The notes: generated by a model not told the origin, from the letters alone. 33,104 bases of DNA from Acidobacteria bacterium Mor1 (GCA_001664505.1 CP011806.1:1303538-1336641), one strand, 5' to 3'; counted from the stretch's first letter, positions 21,829 through 30,227 are shown. A program made the numbers and translations.

Positions 21829-23933
21829 TGGAACGCTTCCTCGAGATCCTGCTGCTCAACGCAGCAAGCGCGACGCTACTGGCGATCTGCGTCGCCGGGA
21901 TCACCCGCTTCGTCGAACGCCCCGCGATCCGCCACGCCCTGTGGCTTCTCGTGTTGCTCAAGCTGGTCACGCCGCCGGTGCTGGAGATCTCGGTGCTGCC
22001 GGCATCGCTTCTCCCCTCCTCCGCGACGCCACTGACGGAAGCGACCCTTCCGTCGACCGGAGCCACGGCTCTCCCGGCCGTGACTCTCCCCACAATCGCC
22101 GAGAGTTCCGCACCGGTGGCGGCCGATCCCGTGACCGTCTCCACACCGGCACCGCTGATCGATCCACAGGCACTCTGGCGCAACTGGCTGCTACCCCTGT
22201 GGCTCGTCGGTTCGGCTGCACTGACCTTCTTGACCCTGTTCCGCGCTCTGCGTTTCGAACGGCTGATCGCCCGGGCCCGGCCTGCCGACGAAGCGCTGCT
22301 GCAGCGGGTCGCCGCGTTGGCTGCGTCGGTGGGCATCGACAAGGTGCCCGGGGTTGCCCTGGTGCGAGGCAACCTGCCGCCGCTCCTCTGGGCCTTCGGC
22401 AGTCGCCGCCGGCTACTGCTGCCCGAGCCGCTGCTGGGCAGGCTCTCCGGCGACGAGCGTGACGCCCTGATCGCCCACGAGCTCTGCCACCTCAAGCGCG
22501 GCGATACCTGGGTGCGCCACCTGGAGACCCTGACGGTGCTCGCCTTCTGGTGGCATCCGGTCGCCTGGTGGGCGCGGCGCCAACTGCGCGAGAGCGAAGA
22601 GCAGGCCTGCGATGCCCAGGTGGTGGCCCTGCGTCCCGACCTGCGGCGGGCCTACGCCGACGGCCTGCTCAAGACCCTGGAATTCCTGTCCGAACCCCGC
22701 GGTCCGCTGCCCGCGTTCGCCAGCGGAGCGATCCTCCACACCCCTCAGTTGAAGGAGAGACTCGTCATGATCATGCAACGCCCGACCTCCCCGGGACTCC
22801 GCCTCTGGCAGCGCGCCGCCATCGCCCTGCCCTTCCTGGCCGCGCTCCTGATCTTCCCCACCTGGATGCAGCCGGTCGCCGGCGAAGGCAGCCCTGCCGA
22901 GCGGGAGCTGGCCCTGGCCGAGCAGAAGCTGATGGAAGAGAAGACCCGTATCGAACTGCTTGAACGTGAGTTGGCCACCGAGCGCAACCGGCGTTCCCAG
23001 GAGCAGTACGACCTGGCCAAGTTGAAGACCGAGTACGAGCGGGCCTACGCCCAGGCCGAGGAACTACAGGCAGCCGGCCGCAGCGCTGAGGCCGCCGAAC
23101 TGATCGCCGACGCGGAACGCCGGCGGGAACGGCTGGAATACGACCGCCGCCTGACCGGGCTCGACCGGGAACACGCCCGGGCGCAACGGCCGGCCGAGCT
23201 GGAGCTGCGGAAGCTGAAGGAAGAGATCGCTCGAGCCCACGCTCTCGGGCGGGAAGGCGCGGTCGCTGAACTGCAGCAACACGCCACCGACCTGATGCGA
23301 GACATGGAACGGGCGGAGTTCCATGCGCGGAACGAACAGCTGGAGCGAGCCGAGCGACTGCTCGAGCGGGAACTCTACTCGCTCAACGAGGCTCGGGACC
23401 GCCAGCTGGCCAACGACCACGTCTACGAGGCCGAGCGCAGCGCGGCTCTCGCCCGGGAACTCGCCGTACAGGCCAGGGAACTCGACCGCGAACGCGCCCG
23501 CCTGCGCGGACATGTCGCGGCGGCGCCGGAGCCCCGGGCCGAACCCCTTCCCGAGCTGCGCGACGAGCCGCGCCGGATTCGCCGGGAGCGCCGGGAGCCC
23601 CGCGCGCCCCGTCCCTCCCGTGGCGTCACGATGACGCTACCCGCTCCGGCTACGGCTCAATCGCCGGGTACACCGGCCGCCCCGGGCGCCCCCGGAGCCG
23701 CGCCGTCGCCGGTGACGATCACCGTGCCGCGGGCGACCGACCCGGCGAGCAGCCCGCTCCACCGCCTCAAGCAGGTCGAGACCGAGCGGCTGCAGTTGAT
23801 GCAGCGGCTGGAGGCCATGGAGGTCGAAGCCAAGATGACCCGGCTGGAGCTGGAACGGCTGCAGAAACTGAGCCGTCGTCTGGAGAAGATGCTCAAGCGG
23901 ACCGAAGAACGGACCGACGGTGTGATTCGCTAG
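21828..23933 (+). CDS. BlaR1-like M56 membrane metalloprotease with coiled-coil ectodomain
   Basis: 701 residues. N-terminal membrane helices (about 5-25, 35-50, 120-140) frame a cytoplasmic M56 protease domain. The zinc site is HELCHLKRGD (217-226; H217, E218, H221), with E258 in SEEQACD as likely third ligand. Another membrane helix (about 326-345) exports the rest. Instead of the penicillin-binding sensor domain of BlaR1/MecR1, residues about 350-560 form a long charged coiled coil rich in Glu, Arg and Ala, then an Arg/Pro-rich linker and an Ala/Pro segment (600-640), and a short coiled coil at the C-terminus (645-690). It should cleave or inactivate the BlaI partner on receiving an envelope signal that is unlikely to be a direct beta-lactam. 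Confidence 0.9.
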   Translation: MERFLEILLLNAASATLLAICVAGITRFVERPAIRHALWLLVLLKLVTPPVLEISVLPASLLPSSATPLTEATLPSTGATALPAVTLPTIAESSAPVAADPVTVSTPAPLIDPQALWRNWLLPLWLVGSAALTFLTLFRALRFERLIARARPADEALLQRVAALAASVGIDKVPGVALVRGNLPPLLWAFGSRRRLLLPEPLLGRLSGDERDALIAHELCHLKRGDTWVRHLETLTVLAFWWHPVAWWARRQLRESEEQACDAQVVALRPDLRRAYADGLLKTLEFLSEPRGPLPAFASGAILHTPQLKERLVMIMQRPTSPGLRLWQRAAIALPFLAALLIFPTWMQPVAGEGSPAERELALAEQKLMEEKTRIELLERELATERNRRSQEQYDLAKLKTEYERAYAQAEELQAAGRSAEAAELIADAERRRERLEYDRRLTGLDREHARAQRPAELELRKLKEEIARAHALGREGAVAELQQHATDLMRDMERAEFHARNEQLERAERLLERELYSLNEARDRQLANDHVYEAERSAALARELAVQARELDRERARLRGHVAAAPEPRAEPLPELRDEPRRIRRERREPRAPRPSRGVTMTLPAPATAQSPGTPAAPGAPGAAPSPVTITVPRATDPASSPLHRLKQVETERLQLMQRLEAMEVEAKMTRLELERLQKLSRRLEKMLKRTEERTDGVIR

Positions 23934-23959
23934 ATCCGGATTTCGATAAACCGTGACTC

Positions 23960-23986
23960 GGGCGGTGCGGGACGACCGCGCCGCCC
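23960..23986. terminator. Hairpin between convergent genes
   Basis: An 11-pair GC-rich stem with one wobble, arms 23960-23970 and 23976-23986, loop GACGA. It lies in the 56-base gap between the blaR1-like gene and the convergent pseudopilin gene, where a bidirectional terminator is expected. No strong T run on either side. Confidence 0.6.
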
Positions 23987-23989
23987 GTC

Positions 23990-24493
23990 CTACCACTCGC
24001 TGTAGTAGGTTCCGTCCAGCGCGATCCCCGGCGCCAGGCTGTATACGTCGTAGACGTTCTCCCCACCCCAACTGGTGCTGTCCCAGTCATCCTGGTAGGA
24101 GCGCATCCCCCACTCGTCGAGCCCGGTGAAGGGATCGATCGGAACGCGGTAGAGCAGCTTGACGGTCTTGGCCTCGGGAGAGTTCGGGTCGCCGAGCTCC
24201 ACACCTTCGACCAGTGACTCGAGATCGATGGGATAGCCCATCTGGTCGATGTCTTCCTGGATGATCAACCCTTCATCGACGTACTTGCGGTACTGGTCGA
24301 TGGCGGCGCGCATGGTCTCGAGCCCGATCTTGAGCTCCGCCTCCATCCGCCGCTTGTCGTACCAGTGATAGATCGGCACCACCGCGGTGGCCAGCACCAG
24401 CAGGATGGTGATCGCCGCCAGCAGCTCGATGAAGGTGATACCCCGTTGGCCCATGGACCGGGAGACGGGGCGATTGCGCAGCTCAGAGATCAT
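23990..24493 (-). CDS. Type II secretion-like pseudopilin (GspG type)
   Basis: 167 residues from the ATG at 24493, which has GAGG eight bases before it; the longer frame upstream to 24679 has no support. A prepilin peptidase site is present: QRG18 followed by ITFIE with E at +5 (E23), then a hydrophobic helix to about 42. The C-terminal domain has IDLESLVEGV and a GspG-like end: VPIDPFTGLDEWGMRSYQDD, DVYSLAPGIALDGTYYSEW. It would be processed at the inner membrane and may join a pseudopilus or act as a solitary minor pseudopilin. No secretion or pilus genes are near, so the machinery is elsewhere. Confidence 0.88.
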   Translation of the reverse strand: MISELRNRPVSRSMGQRGITFIELLAAITILLVLATAVVPIYHWYDKRRMEAELKIGLETMRAAIDQYRKYVDEGLIIQEDIDQMGYPIDLESLVEGVELGDPNSPEAKTVKLLYRVPIDPFTGLDEWGMRSYQDDWDSTSWGGENVYDVYSLAPGIALDGTYYSEW

Positions 24494-24617
24494 CAGGTGT
24501 CCTCGCTCTAAGGGTACGACCCGTGGCCCGGAATCGTCTACCGCTGCCAGCGGCAGGCTCTTTTTTCCCGAATTTTCCCGGGATACCGGGGTAGGGTGCC
24601 CTCGAGGAGGTGCCCTG

Positions 24618-25100
24618 TTGGCCCGGTCCGAAACATCCGCCGCCCCGCTGCCCGATCTGCCGCCTGCGGTGCGCTTCATCTCCGGCTTCTACTACTTTGC
24701 CGCCCTGGTCGGCGTCGCCGGGGCCGTCTCCCGGACGATCCAGGCCTTTCAGGGGGGCGCCGTGATGATCGCCCTGCCGATCGGGGTCGGCATGTCCGCC
24801 TGGGCCATCGGCCGGGGCCTGCGCCGGGGCAGCCGGCGCTCCTGGTGGTGGGCGCGGCTCTTTGCAGGGATCACCCCGCTCCTGACGATAGCCTTCGGGA
24901 TGGTGCTGCTCTTCGTCGGAAACCAGGTCACCTATTCGACCCCCTTCGGGCCGGCGGGCGAAATCTCCTCCCGGAGCCCCTGGCTGCTGGCGGCCCTGCT
25001 TGTGGTCATCGCGTTCTGGAGCTGGCAGTTCTGGAGCTTGACCCGGCCTGCAGTGAAACAAATCTTCCTTCGCGAGGCTTCATCGAAGAAAAAACGCTAG
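24618..25100 (+). CDS. Small membrane protein of unknown function
   Basis: 160 residues from a TTG at 24618, chosen because GAGGAGG ends seven bases before it; no ATG or GTG fits. Four hydrophobic segments are likely (about 16-37, 43-60, 72-95, 118-138), with a Gly/Arg-rich loop GRGLRRGSRRSWWWARL between the second and third. The C-terminus is basic. I do not recognise the family; it looks like a generic small integral membrane protein. It is divergent from the pseudopilin, 124 bases apart, and 40 bases before the methyltransferase gene. Confidence 0.65.
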   Translation: MARSETSAAPLPDLPPAVRFISGFYYFAALVGVAGAVSRTIQAFQGGAVMIALPIGVGMSAWAIGRGLRRGSRRSWWWARLFAGITPLLTIAFGMVLLFVGNQVTYSTPFGPAGEISSRSPWLLAALLVVIAFWSWQFWSLTRPAVKQIFLREASSKKKR

Positions 25101-25140
25101 GGCCCCCGGACGGGGCACCCAAGGCCCCACGGAGGACACG

Positions 25141-25923
25141 ATGTCCGAAGCTGCCTCGACGGCCACTCTGTCTCTGGACGCCGCCCGGACCTACCAGCGC
25201 GACCTGGTCCCGGCGCTGTTCGAACCCTGGTCCGAGATCCTGGCCAACCGGCTGGAACTGACCGAGCGCTGCGAGGCGCTGGACGTCGGCTGCGGCACCG
25301 GCGTGCTGGCCCGGGCGATGATGCGCCGGGGCGCGGAGGTCACCGGGCTCGACCCCGATCCGGCGATGCTGGCCGTCGCCTCCGAATCGTCGGAGCCGGC
25401 GACCTGGGCCGCGGGAGAAGCGGATTCGATCCCCTGGTCCGGCGGTCGCTTCGACGCCGTCGGCTGTCAGTTCGCACTGATGTTCGTCCGGGACCCGGGT
25501 GAGGCGCTGCGCGAGATGCAGCGGGTCCTGAAACCCGGAGGCAGGCTCACCGTGGCGGTCTGGGATTCCCTGGACTCCTGCGAGGCGATTCGGCGGCTGG
25601 TGCTGCTGCTCGAAGACCTGTTCGGCAACGAAACCGCCGGCAGGCTACGCCGTCCGTTCTCCATGGGCGACCGTGGAGCCCTGGCGCGGCTCTGCACTCG
25701 CAGCGGCATTCCCGCCCGGATCGACACCCTGCGGGGCCGCGTCCGCTTCCCCTCGCTTCACACCTGGATCGACGCCGACGCCCGGGGCTGGCTGCAGCTC
25801 GGCGACGACGAGTTCATCCGGCTGATGGCGGTGGCGGAAAAGGAACTGGACGAGTTCGTCACCGAGGAAGGCACCGTCGAGTTCCCGATCCGCGCTCACG
25901 TGATCACCGCCCGCAAGCGCTAG
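25141..25923 (+). CDS. Class I SAM-dependent methyltransferase (UbiE-like)
   Basis: 260 residues. Rossmann-type methyltransferase: motif I LDVGCGTGVL (47-56), the acidic SAM ribose ligand D71 in TGLDPDPAML, the motif around SIPWSGGRFDAVGCQFALMF, and the post-motif VLKPGGRLTVAVWDS. The C-terminal 100 residues form a variable substrate lid. The pattern is closest to small-molecule enzymes of the UbiE/Methyltransf_11 type, so the substrate cannot be told. GGAGG five bases before the ATG gives a strong start. No biosynthetic neighbours suggest a pathway. Confidence 0.88.
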   Translation: MSEAASTATLSLDAARTYQRDLVPALFEPWSEILANRLELTERCEALDVGCGTGVLARAMMRRGAEVTGLDPDPAMLAVASESSEPATWAAGEADSIPWSGGRFDAVGCQFALMFVRDPGEALREMQRVLKPGGRLTVAVWDSLDSCEAIRRLVLLLEDLFGNETAGRLRRPFSMGDRGALARLCTRSGIPARIDTLRGRVRFPSLHTWIDADARGWLQLGDDEFIRLMAVAEKELDEFVTEEGTVEFPIRAHVITARKR

Positions 25924-25966
25924 CCCTCGGCAGCCTGCGCCCGCGCCATGGACTAGACTGCGGGTA

Positions 25967-26503
25967 ATGACCCGGCGTCGACTCAGTTTGCTCCTCGTAG
26001 CCGTCGCGGCCCTTGCCCAGTTCGGGAGCTGCTGCGGGCCCTGCGGCTGCGGCCGCTACTTCGCGCCTGACCGGGAGCTACATCGACGTATCGGCGAGGA
26101 TGAAGTCACCGGCACCTGGTGCTTCAACCGCTACACGGTTCAGCTGTTGGCACGTGCCGGCCATCCCGGCGCCGAGAACACTCGCATCGTGCTGCGCCCC
26201 GACGGCTCGTGTCACTTCCGATCGGTCCTGGAGGAGGATGCGGTATTCGACGAGTACAAAGACGTCGAGAGCAAGGACTGCTCGTGGAAGCTCCTCTGGC
26301 TCAAAGAAGCGAAGGTCAACCTGCTCGACCTAGAAGGGGTCCCTATGGCCGGGAGATCGTACGACGACGGCGAGCAGGCGGTCTTCTATCGCGGGTTCAA
26401 GTTCACCGGGACAAGCGACGGCCTTACGATGTTCAGCGTTCTTGGCGACCCCGACGAATGGGAGTTTCTGGAATACATCCGCTGCGACGAGGAGACACCG
26501 TGA
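25967..26503 (+). CDS. Cys-rich lipoprotein-like protein of unknown function
   Basis: 178 residues. The signal segment (Arg-rich start, then LLLVAVAALAQFGSC) ends in a lipobox-like FGSC with C22 as possible lipidation site, followed by further Cys in CGPCGCG. The body has EVTGTWCFNRYTVQLLARAG and TRIVLRPDGSCHFRSV, a short beta-rich fold like many small lipoproteins that begin with GTW. A TAGACT sits seven bases before the ATG with no ribosome site, hinting at a leaderless transcript. The stop overlaps the VOC gene start (GTGA). Function unknown. Confidence 0.65.
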   Translation: MTRRRLSLLLVAVAALAQFGSCCGPCGCGRYFAPDRELHRRIGEDEVTGTWCFNRYTVQLLARAGHPGAENTRIVLRPDGSCHFRSVLEEDAVFDEYKDVESKDCSWKLLWLKEAKVNLLDLEGVPMAGRSYDDGEQAVFYRGFKFTGTSDGLTMFSVLGDPDEWEFLEYIRCDEETP

Positions 26504-26880
26504 ATCTCAACCAGGTCACCCTGCCGTCCATCGACATCGAGGCCAGCAAGATCTTCTACCGGGAGATGGGGTTTACGCTGATCGTGGACAGCCCGCACTA
26601 CGCGCGCTTCGAATGCCCCGAAGGCGAGGCGACCTTCTCGGTGCACATCGTCGATGAGGTGCCGGCGGACACCGGCGTGGTGATCTACTTCGAATCGGAC
26701 CGGCTTGATGCCCGGGTCGAGGAGCTGGAAGACATCGGGTTCGTCTTCGATCAGAAGCCGACGGAACAGCGTTGGCTGTGGCGCGAGGCGCGGCTGAGGG
26801 ATCCCAGCGGCAACACGATCTGCCTGTTCCACGCCGGCGAGAACCGGCGCAACCCTCCCTGGCGGGTCGAGGGCAGCTGA
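26500..26880 (+). CDS. Glyoxalase/bleomycin-resistance (VOC) fold protein
   Basis: 126 residues from the GTG at 26500. A VOC domain with paired beta-alpha-beta-beta-beta units: LNQVTLPSIDIEASKIFYREMG, VVIYFESDRLDARVEELE and RLRDPSGNTICLFHAG. The usual first metal ligand (His in strand 1) is Gln5 or Thr here, and the usual last ligand (Glu after GNxI) is replaced by Cys. A standard glyoxalase metal site is therefore unlikely, and the protein may bind a ligand or use a different site. It ends with GENRRNPPWR, a conserved-looking tail. Coupled to the preceding lipoprotein gene. Confidence 0.88.
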   Translation: MNLNQVTLPSIDIEASKIFYREMGFTLIVDSPHYARFECPEGEATFSVHIVDEVPADTGVVIYFESDRLDARVEELEDIGFVFDQKPTEQRWLWREARLRDPSGNTICLFHAGENRRNPPWRVEGS

Positions 26881-26892
26881 CCGGAGCGAGCG

Positions 26893-29310
26893 CTAGATAT
26901 CGGGTGGGCGGCGCTTGCGCCACCAGCGGTTGTTCTTGAGCTTCTCTTCCCGTTCGCGATCCCGGTCCCGCTTGAACCAGCGCGCCCATCCCCGGCGATG
27001 CTCCCGGCAGTCTTCCTGCGGCTCGGTGCCTTCGAGGAACAGTTCGGTAGTGGCGTGGCGGCAGCCGGAAACCGCCCGGCCGCCGGTGTCGGGATCGACA
27101 TGGACCCGCACGATCCCCGGCGGCGCCGGGAAGCGGGCGTAGCTCCGCTCCATCCCCGCCCGCTTCATGATGTCGACCCAGATCGGAAGGGCGCCGGTGG
27201 CGCCGGTCAGGCCGGTGCGGGCGTTGTCGTCGTAGCCGACCCAGACCAGAGCCAACAGCCGCGGCGTGTAGCCGATGAACCAGGCGTCCCGGGTGTCGTC
27301 GGTGGTGCCGGTCTTGCCCGCCGCCCGCCCCTGGAAGCCCAGAGCGCTGGCCCGCCGCGCCGTTCCGTTCTCGAACACCCCTTCCATCAGGTGGGTCGTC
27401 AGGAACGCCGCCGCCGGATCGATCGCCCGGGTCGACTCCCTCCGCCGGCTGAACAGCACCTCCCCCTTGTCGTCGCGCAGCTCGCGGACGATGGTCGGGG
27501 CGATGCGCTCCCCCTGCCGGGCCAGGGTGCCGTAGGCGGTAGCCATCTCCAGGGGCGTCACCTCCATGGTGCCGAGCGCGATCGAGGGCAGCGGCTTGAG
27601 CGGCGAGCGGACGCCGGCCCGGCGCGCCACGTCGACCACCCGGTCCAGCCCCGCGTGCCGCGCGGCGCGAACCGTGGGCACGTTGAGAGATTGCTCCAGA
27701 GCGCGGCGTGCGGTCACCGGACCGCGGAACTCGCCGTCGTAGTTCGACGGGGACCAACGCTTGCCCCCCGAGGTCAACTCGATCGGTCCGTCCTCGATCA
27801 ACGTCGAGGCGGTCAGCCACCCGTCCCGCGCCTCGGCGGCGTTCTCGAGCCCGGCGGCGAACACGAAGGGCTTGAAGCAGGAGCCGGGTTGGCGCTTGGC
27901 CTGGAACGCCCGGTTGAACTGGGACCGGCGGTAGTCCCGCCCGCCGACCATGGCCAGCACCTCGCCGGTCTCGGGCCGGGTCACGATCACCGTGCCCTGC
28001 AGGGTGCGCTGCTCCATCTGCCGCTTGACCACCGGGTAGTCCCGTTCCAGCCGCTCGAGGCCGGAGGTCAGCGCCTGTTCCGCAGCCTGCTGAATCGAGG
28101 TGTCGATGGTGGTGTAGACCCGGCGTCCGCCGCGGAGCGCCTCTTCGGGGAAGAAGTGGGTCAGCTCGGCGTTGACGTAGTCGACGGCATAGGGCGCCCG
28201 GGCGAAGCCCCCCTTGCCGCTGCCCAGCACCACCGGCTCGGCCTTGGCCGCCTCGAGCGCCTCGGCGTCGATCGTGCCCAGCCGATGCATGGCGTCGAGC
28301 ACCTGATCCCGCCGGATCGTGGCCCGCTCGAGATGCTTGAACGGGTTGTTGCGTCCCGGGCTCTGGATCAGGCCCGCCAGCAGTGCCGCCTCGGAAACCG
28401 ACAGGCCGCTGACGTCCTGTCCGAAGTAGAAGCGGGAGGCCGCCTGCACCCCGCAGATCGCCACCGAGCCCCGCTGGCCCAGGTAGATCTCGTTGAGGTA
28501 GACCTCGAGGATGCGGTCCTTGGAGTAGCGGGCGTCGAGCATCATCGCCATGGGCAGCTCGCGCAGCTTGCGCCACCAGGTCCGCCGCTGATGCAGGAAC
28601 AGGTTCTTGACCGTCTGCTGGGTGATGGTGCTGCCGCCCTGGACGATCCGTCCCGAACGGGTGTTGGCCAGCGCAGCCCGGATCACCGCCCGCAGATCGA
28701 CGCCGCCGTGATCCCTGAATCGTGCGTCTTCGGCGGCCAACACCGCGTCGACCACCCGGGGAGGAATCCGCTCGTAAGGCAGCACCTCCCGCTCTTCCTG
28801 GCGGGCGCCGTACTGGGTTGCCAGCAGCTCCGGCTCGAGCTCCAGCGCCTCGATCCTCCGCCGGTCCGCGCCGCGAATCGACGAGACCCGCCGGCCGCCG
28901 AAACGGATGCGGATCAGCCCCTCGGGAGGTGCCTCACCCGGTCCGTCGAAGGGGCGCATCACCACTTCGAGGGTGTCCCGGTCGACGCGATAGCGACCCG
29001 GTTTTTGCGGCGTCGTTTCCGAGCGCGCGTATCCGCAGCGTTCGAAACGCCGGGCCACCGACTCGAGGGTCGCCGGCGCGCCGGAATAGAGGGTCCAGCC
29101 CGCGGAGTAGATCCGCGAGGGGTTGGCCCACAACCGGCCTTCGAAGCGATCGCCCACCGAGACGTAGAGATGCAGGATGAAACCGGCGACCAGGACGAAG
29201 GTGACCGAGGCCAGAGCCGCTATGAGGCGGTTCCGGGCCCGGCGCTGTTTCGCGCTGCGCCGCCTACGGGGACGGCGTTTCTTCGCGGCCTTCTTTTTCT
29301 TCGCCGGCAT
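26893..29310 (-). CDS. Bifunctional penicillin-binding protein, PBP1B type
   Basis: 805 residues from the ATG at 29310 (a GTG at 29349 would add 13). A very basic cytoplasmic tail (KKKKAAKKRRPRRRR), one membrane helix (about 28-49), then a UB2H-like region (about 55-150), as in E. coli PBP1B. The transglycosylase domain has AAEDARFRDHGG (E194 catalytic), GGSTITQQTVKNL (225-237) and RILEVYLNEIYLGQRG (266-281). The transpeptidase domain has S477-x-x-K480 (GSCFK), SLN (541-543) and KTGTT (666-670), all intact. It polymerises and cross-links peptidoglycan from lipid II. The UB2H region normally docks an outer-membrane activator (LpoB); none is seen here. A charged C-terminal tail follows. Confidence 0.95.
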   Translation of the reverse strand: MPAKKKKAAKKRRPRRRRSAKQRRARNRLIAALASVTFVLVAGFILHLYVSVGDRFEGRLWANPSRIYSAGWTLYSGAPATLESVARRFERCGYARSETTPQKPGRYRVDRDTLEVVMRPFDGPGEAPPEGLIRIRFGGRRVSSIRGADRRRIEALELEPELLATQYGARQEEREVLPYERIPPRVVDAVLAAEDARFRDHGGVDLRAVIRAALANTRSGRIVQGGSTITQQTVKNLFLHQRRTWWRKLRELPMAMMLDARYSKDRILEVYLNEIYLGQRGSVAICGVQAASRFYFGQDVSGLSVSEAALLAGLIQSPGRNNPFKHLERATIRRDQVLDAMHRLGTIDAEALEAAKAEPVVLGSGKGGFARAPYAVDYVNAELTHFFPEEALRGGRRVYTTIDTSIQQAAEQALTSGLERLERDYPVVKRQMEQRTLQGTVIVTRPETGEVLAMVGGRDYRRSQFNRAFQAKRQPGSCFKPFVFAAGLENAAEARDGWLTASTLIEDGPIELTSGGKRWSPSNYDGEFRGPVTARRALEQSLNVPTVRAARHAGLDRVVDVARRAGVRSPLKPLPSIALGTMEVTPLEMATAYGTLARQGERIAPTIVRELRDDKGEVLFSRRRESTRAIDPAAAFLTTHLMEGVFENGTARRASALGFQGRAAGKTGTTDDTRDAWFIGYTPRLLALVWVGYDDNARTGLTGATGALPIWVDIMKRAGMERSYARFPAPPGIVRVHVDPDTGGRAVSGCRHATTELFLEGTEPQEDCREHRRGWARWFKRDRDREREEKLKNNRWWRKRRPPDI

Positions 29311-29390
29311 CGCGCGAGCAGCATAGGCCGACCGGGGCGCATACGCCACCCCTGAAGACGCCTATGCGGTCAACGATGAAACGGTCGGTC

Positions 29391-29687
29391 TCAGGCCTGC
29401 CGCAGGGTTTCCTTGAGCGGCTTGCCGGCCTTGAACGCCGGAGCCCGGGTCGCCGGAATGTCCAGCGTTTCACCGGTGTGCGGGTTGCGTCCCGCCCGTG
29501 CCCGGCGATCCCGCGCCTCGAAGGTACCGAAGCCGCTGATCGCGACCTTGTGACCATCGACGAGCTGGGCCGCGATCAATCCCACATGCGGGTCGGGATC
29601 GAAAATCGCATCGATCGCACGCCTCGCCTCACGCAGAGGCAGGCCGGTGCGCACAGAGACCTGTTCGACGAGCTGCGCCTTGTTCAA
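29391..29687 (-). CDS. hup: HU family DNA-binding protein
   Basis: 98 residues from the TTG at 29687, selected because AAGGAGG is five bases before it and LNKAQLVEQV matches the HU N-terminus; the frame extends to 29726 without support. The family signature VAISGFGTFEARDRRARAGRNP and the DNA-binding arm region NPHTGETLDIPATRAPAFKAG are complete, and KPLKETL closes the domain. A few residues are inserted between helix 2 and the beta arm (DPDPHVG). It bends DNA as a dimer. A nested inverted repeat lies directly upstream. Confidence 0.94.
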   Translation of the reverse strand: MNKAQLVEQVSVRTGLPLREARRAIDAIFDPDPHVGLIAAQLVDGHKVAISGFGTFEARDRRARAGRNPHTGETLDIPATRAPAFKAGKPLKETLRQA

Positions 29688-29700
29688 CGCGTCCTCCTTC

Positions 29701-29781
29701 GCGGGTTCATCGGCAAAGGAAGTCAATCCGAACGCGTCTTGTGGCCCACTCCCCTTCGGGAGCGTTCGCGGATGAACCCGC
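29701..29781 (-). repeat. Nested inverted repeats before the HU gene
   Basis: Three nested stems occupy almost the whole gap between the upstream gene stop (29784) and the HU ribosome site. Outer arms GCGGGTTCATC (29701-29711) and GATGAACCCGC (29771-29781) match perfectly over 11 bases. Middle arms CGAACGC (29729-29735) and GCGTTCG (29762-29768). The inner hairpin is CTCCC-CTTC-GGGAG (29749-29762). In the RNA this would form one long structure ending near the AAGGAGG of HU. It may be a regulatory leader or an mRNA end and processing signal. Confidence 0.6.
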
Positions 29782-29783
29782 AG

Positions 29784-30182
29784 TTACGGAACCAAGCGCA
29801 TGTCCTTGAGCGAGGAACGCACGACGAACACCCGTTCGTTGTTGTCCTCCTCGTCCACCGGGAAGAAGAAAAAGCCCGGTGCGTCGTCGGGAGCCTCTTC
29901 GGGAATCGTTCCCCACATCGACTCGCCGTCGGCGAAGGTGACGATCGCCTTGCGGCCGTTGGCCTTGGCCTGGTCGAACTGTTGCCGGGCCACGAAGTCG
30001 CGGTTGCCCAGCCAGCTCTTGACGTAGAACAGGGCCTTCATCGAGTCGACCTGGACCCGCAGAGGGATCCCACCTCCTTCGGCCGGGAGCAGGAAAAAGG
30101 TCTCCGACGCCGGATCGAAATCCTGGGTCAGCCCCTTGTGGATCGTGCCGTCCTTGAGGTGGACCACGACCTTGTTTTCCAT
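29784..30182 (-). CDS. Conserved cytoplasmic protein with two similar halves
   Basis: 132 residues from the ATG at 30182, preceded by GGAGG at six bases; an upstream GTG-type extension to 30212 is unsupported. No signal or membrane helix. The two halves look alike: NKVVVHLKDGTIHKGLTQDF then FFLLPAEGGG, and RKAIVTFADGESMWGTIPEE then FFFFPVDEEDNNERVFVV. Each suggests a small beta-barrel unit. I recall similar proteins in deltaproteobacteria and acidobacteria, but no firm function. It may be co-transcribed with HU. Confidence 0.75.
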   Translation of the reverse strand: MENKVVVHLKDGTIHKGLTQDFDPASETFFLLPAEGGGIPLRVQVDSMKALFYVKSWLGNRDFVARQQFDQAKANGRKAIVTFADGESMWGTIPEEAPDDAPGFFFFPVDEEDNNERVFVVRSSLKDMRLVP

Positions 30183-30227
30183 CCCGGACCTCCGGTGCCG
30201 GAAGCTGGACATGCCCCGGCAGTAAGA

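Noticed and set aside
24544-24566. Hairpin CTGCC-AGC-GGCAG followed by six T, like a terminator on the plus strand
   Set aside because: The stem has only five pairs with a four-base gap before the T run, and no plus-strand transcript is expected to end there.
26998-29355. A 785-codon open frame on the plus strand opposite the PBP gene
   Set aside because: Antisense to a complete PBP1B-type gene; no domain, no start signal.
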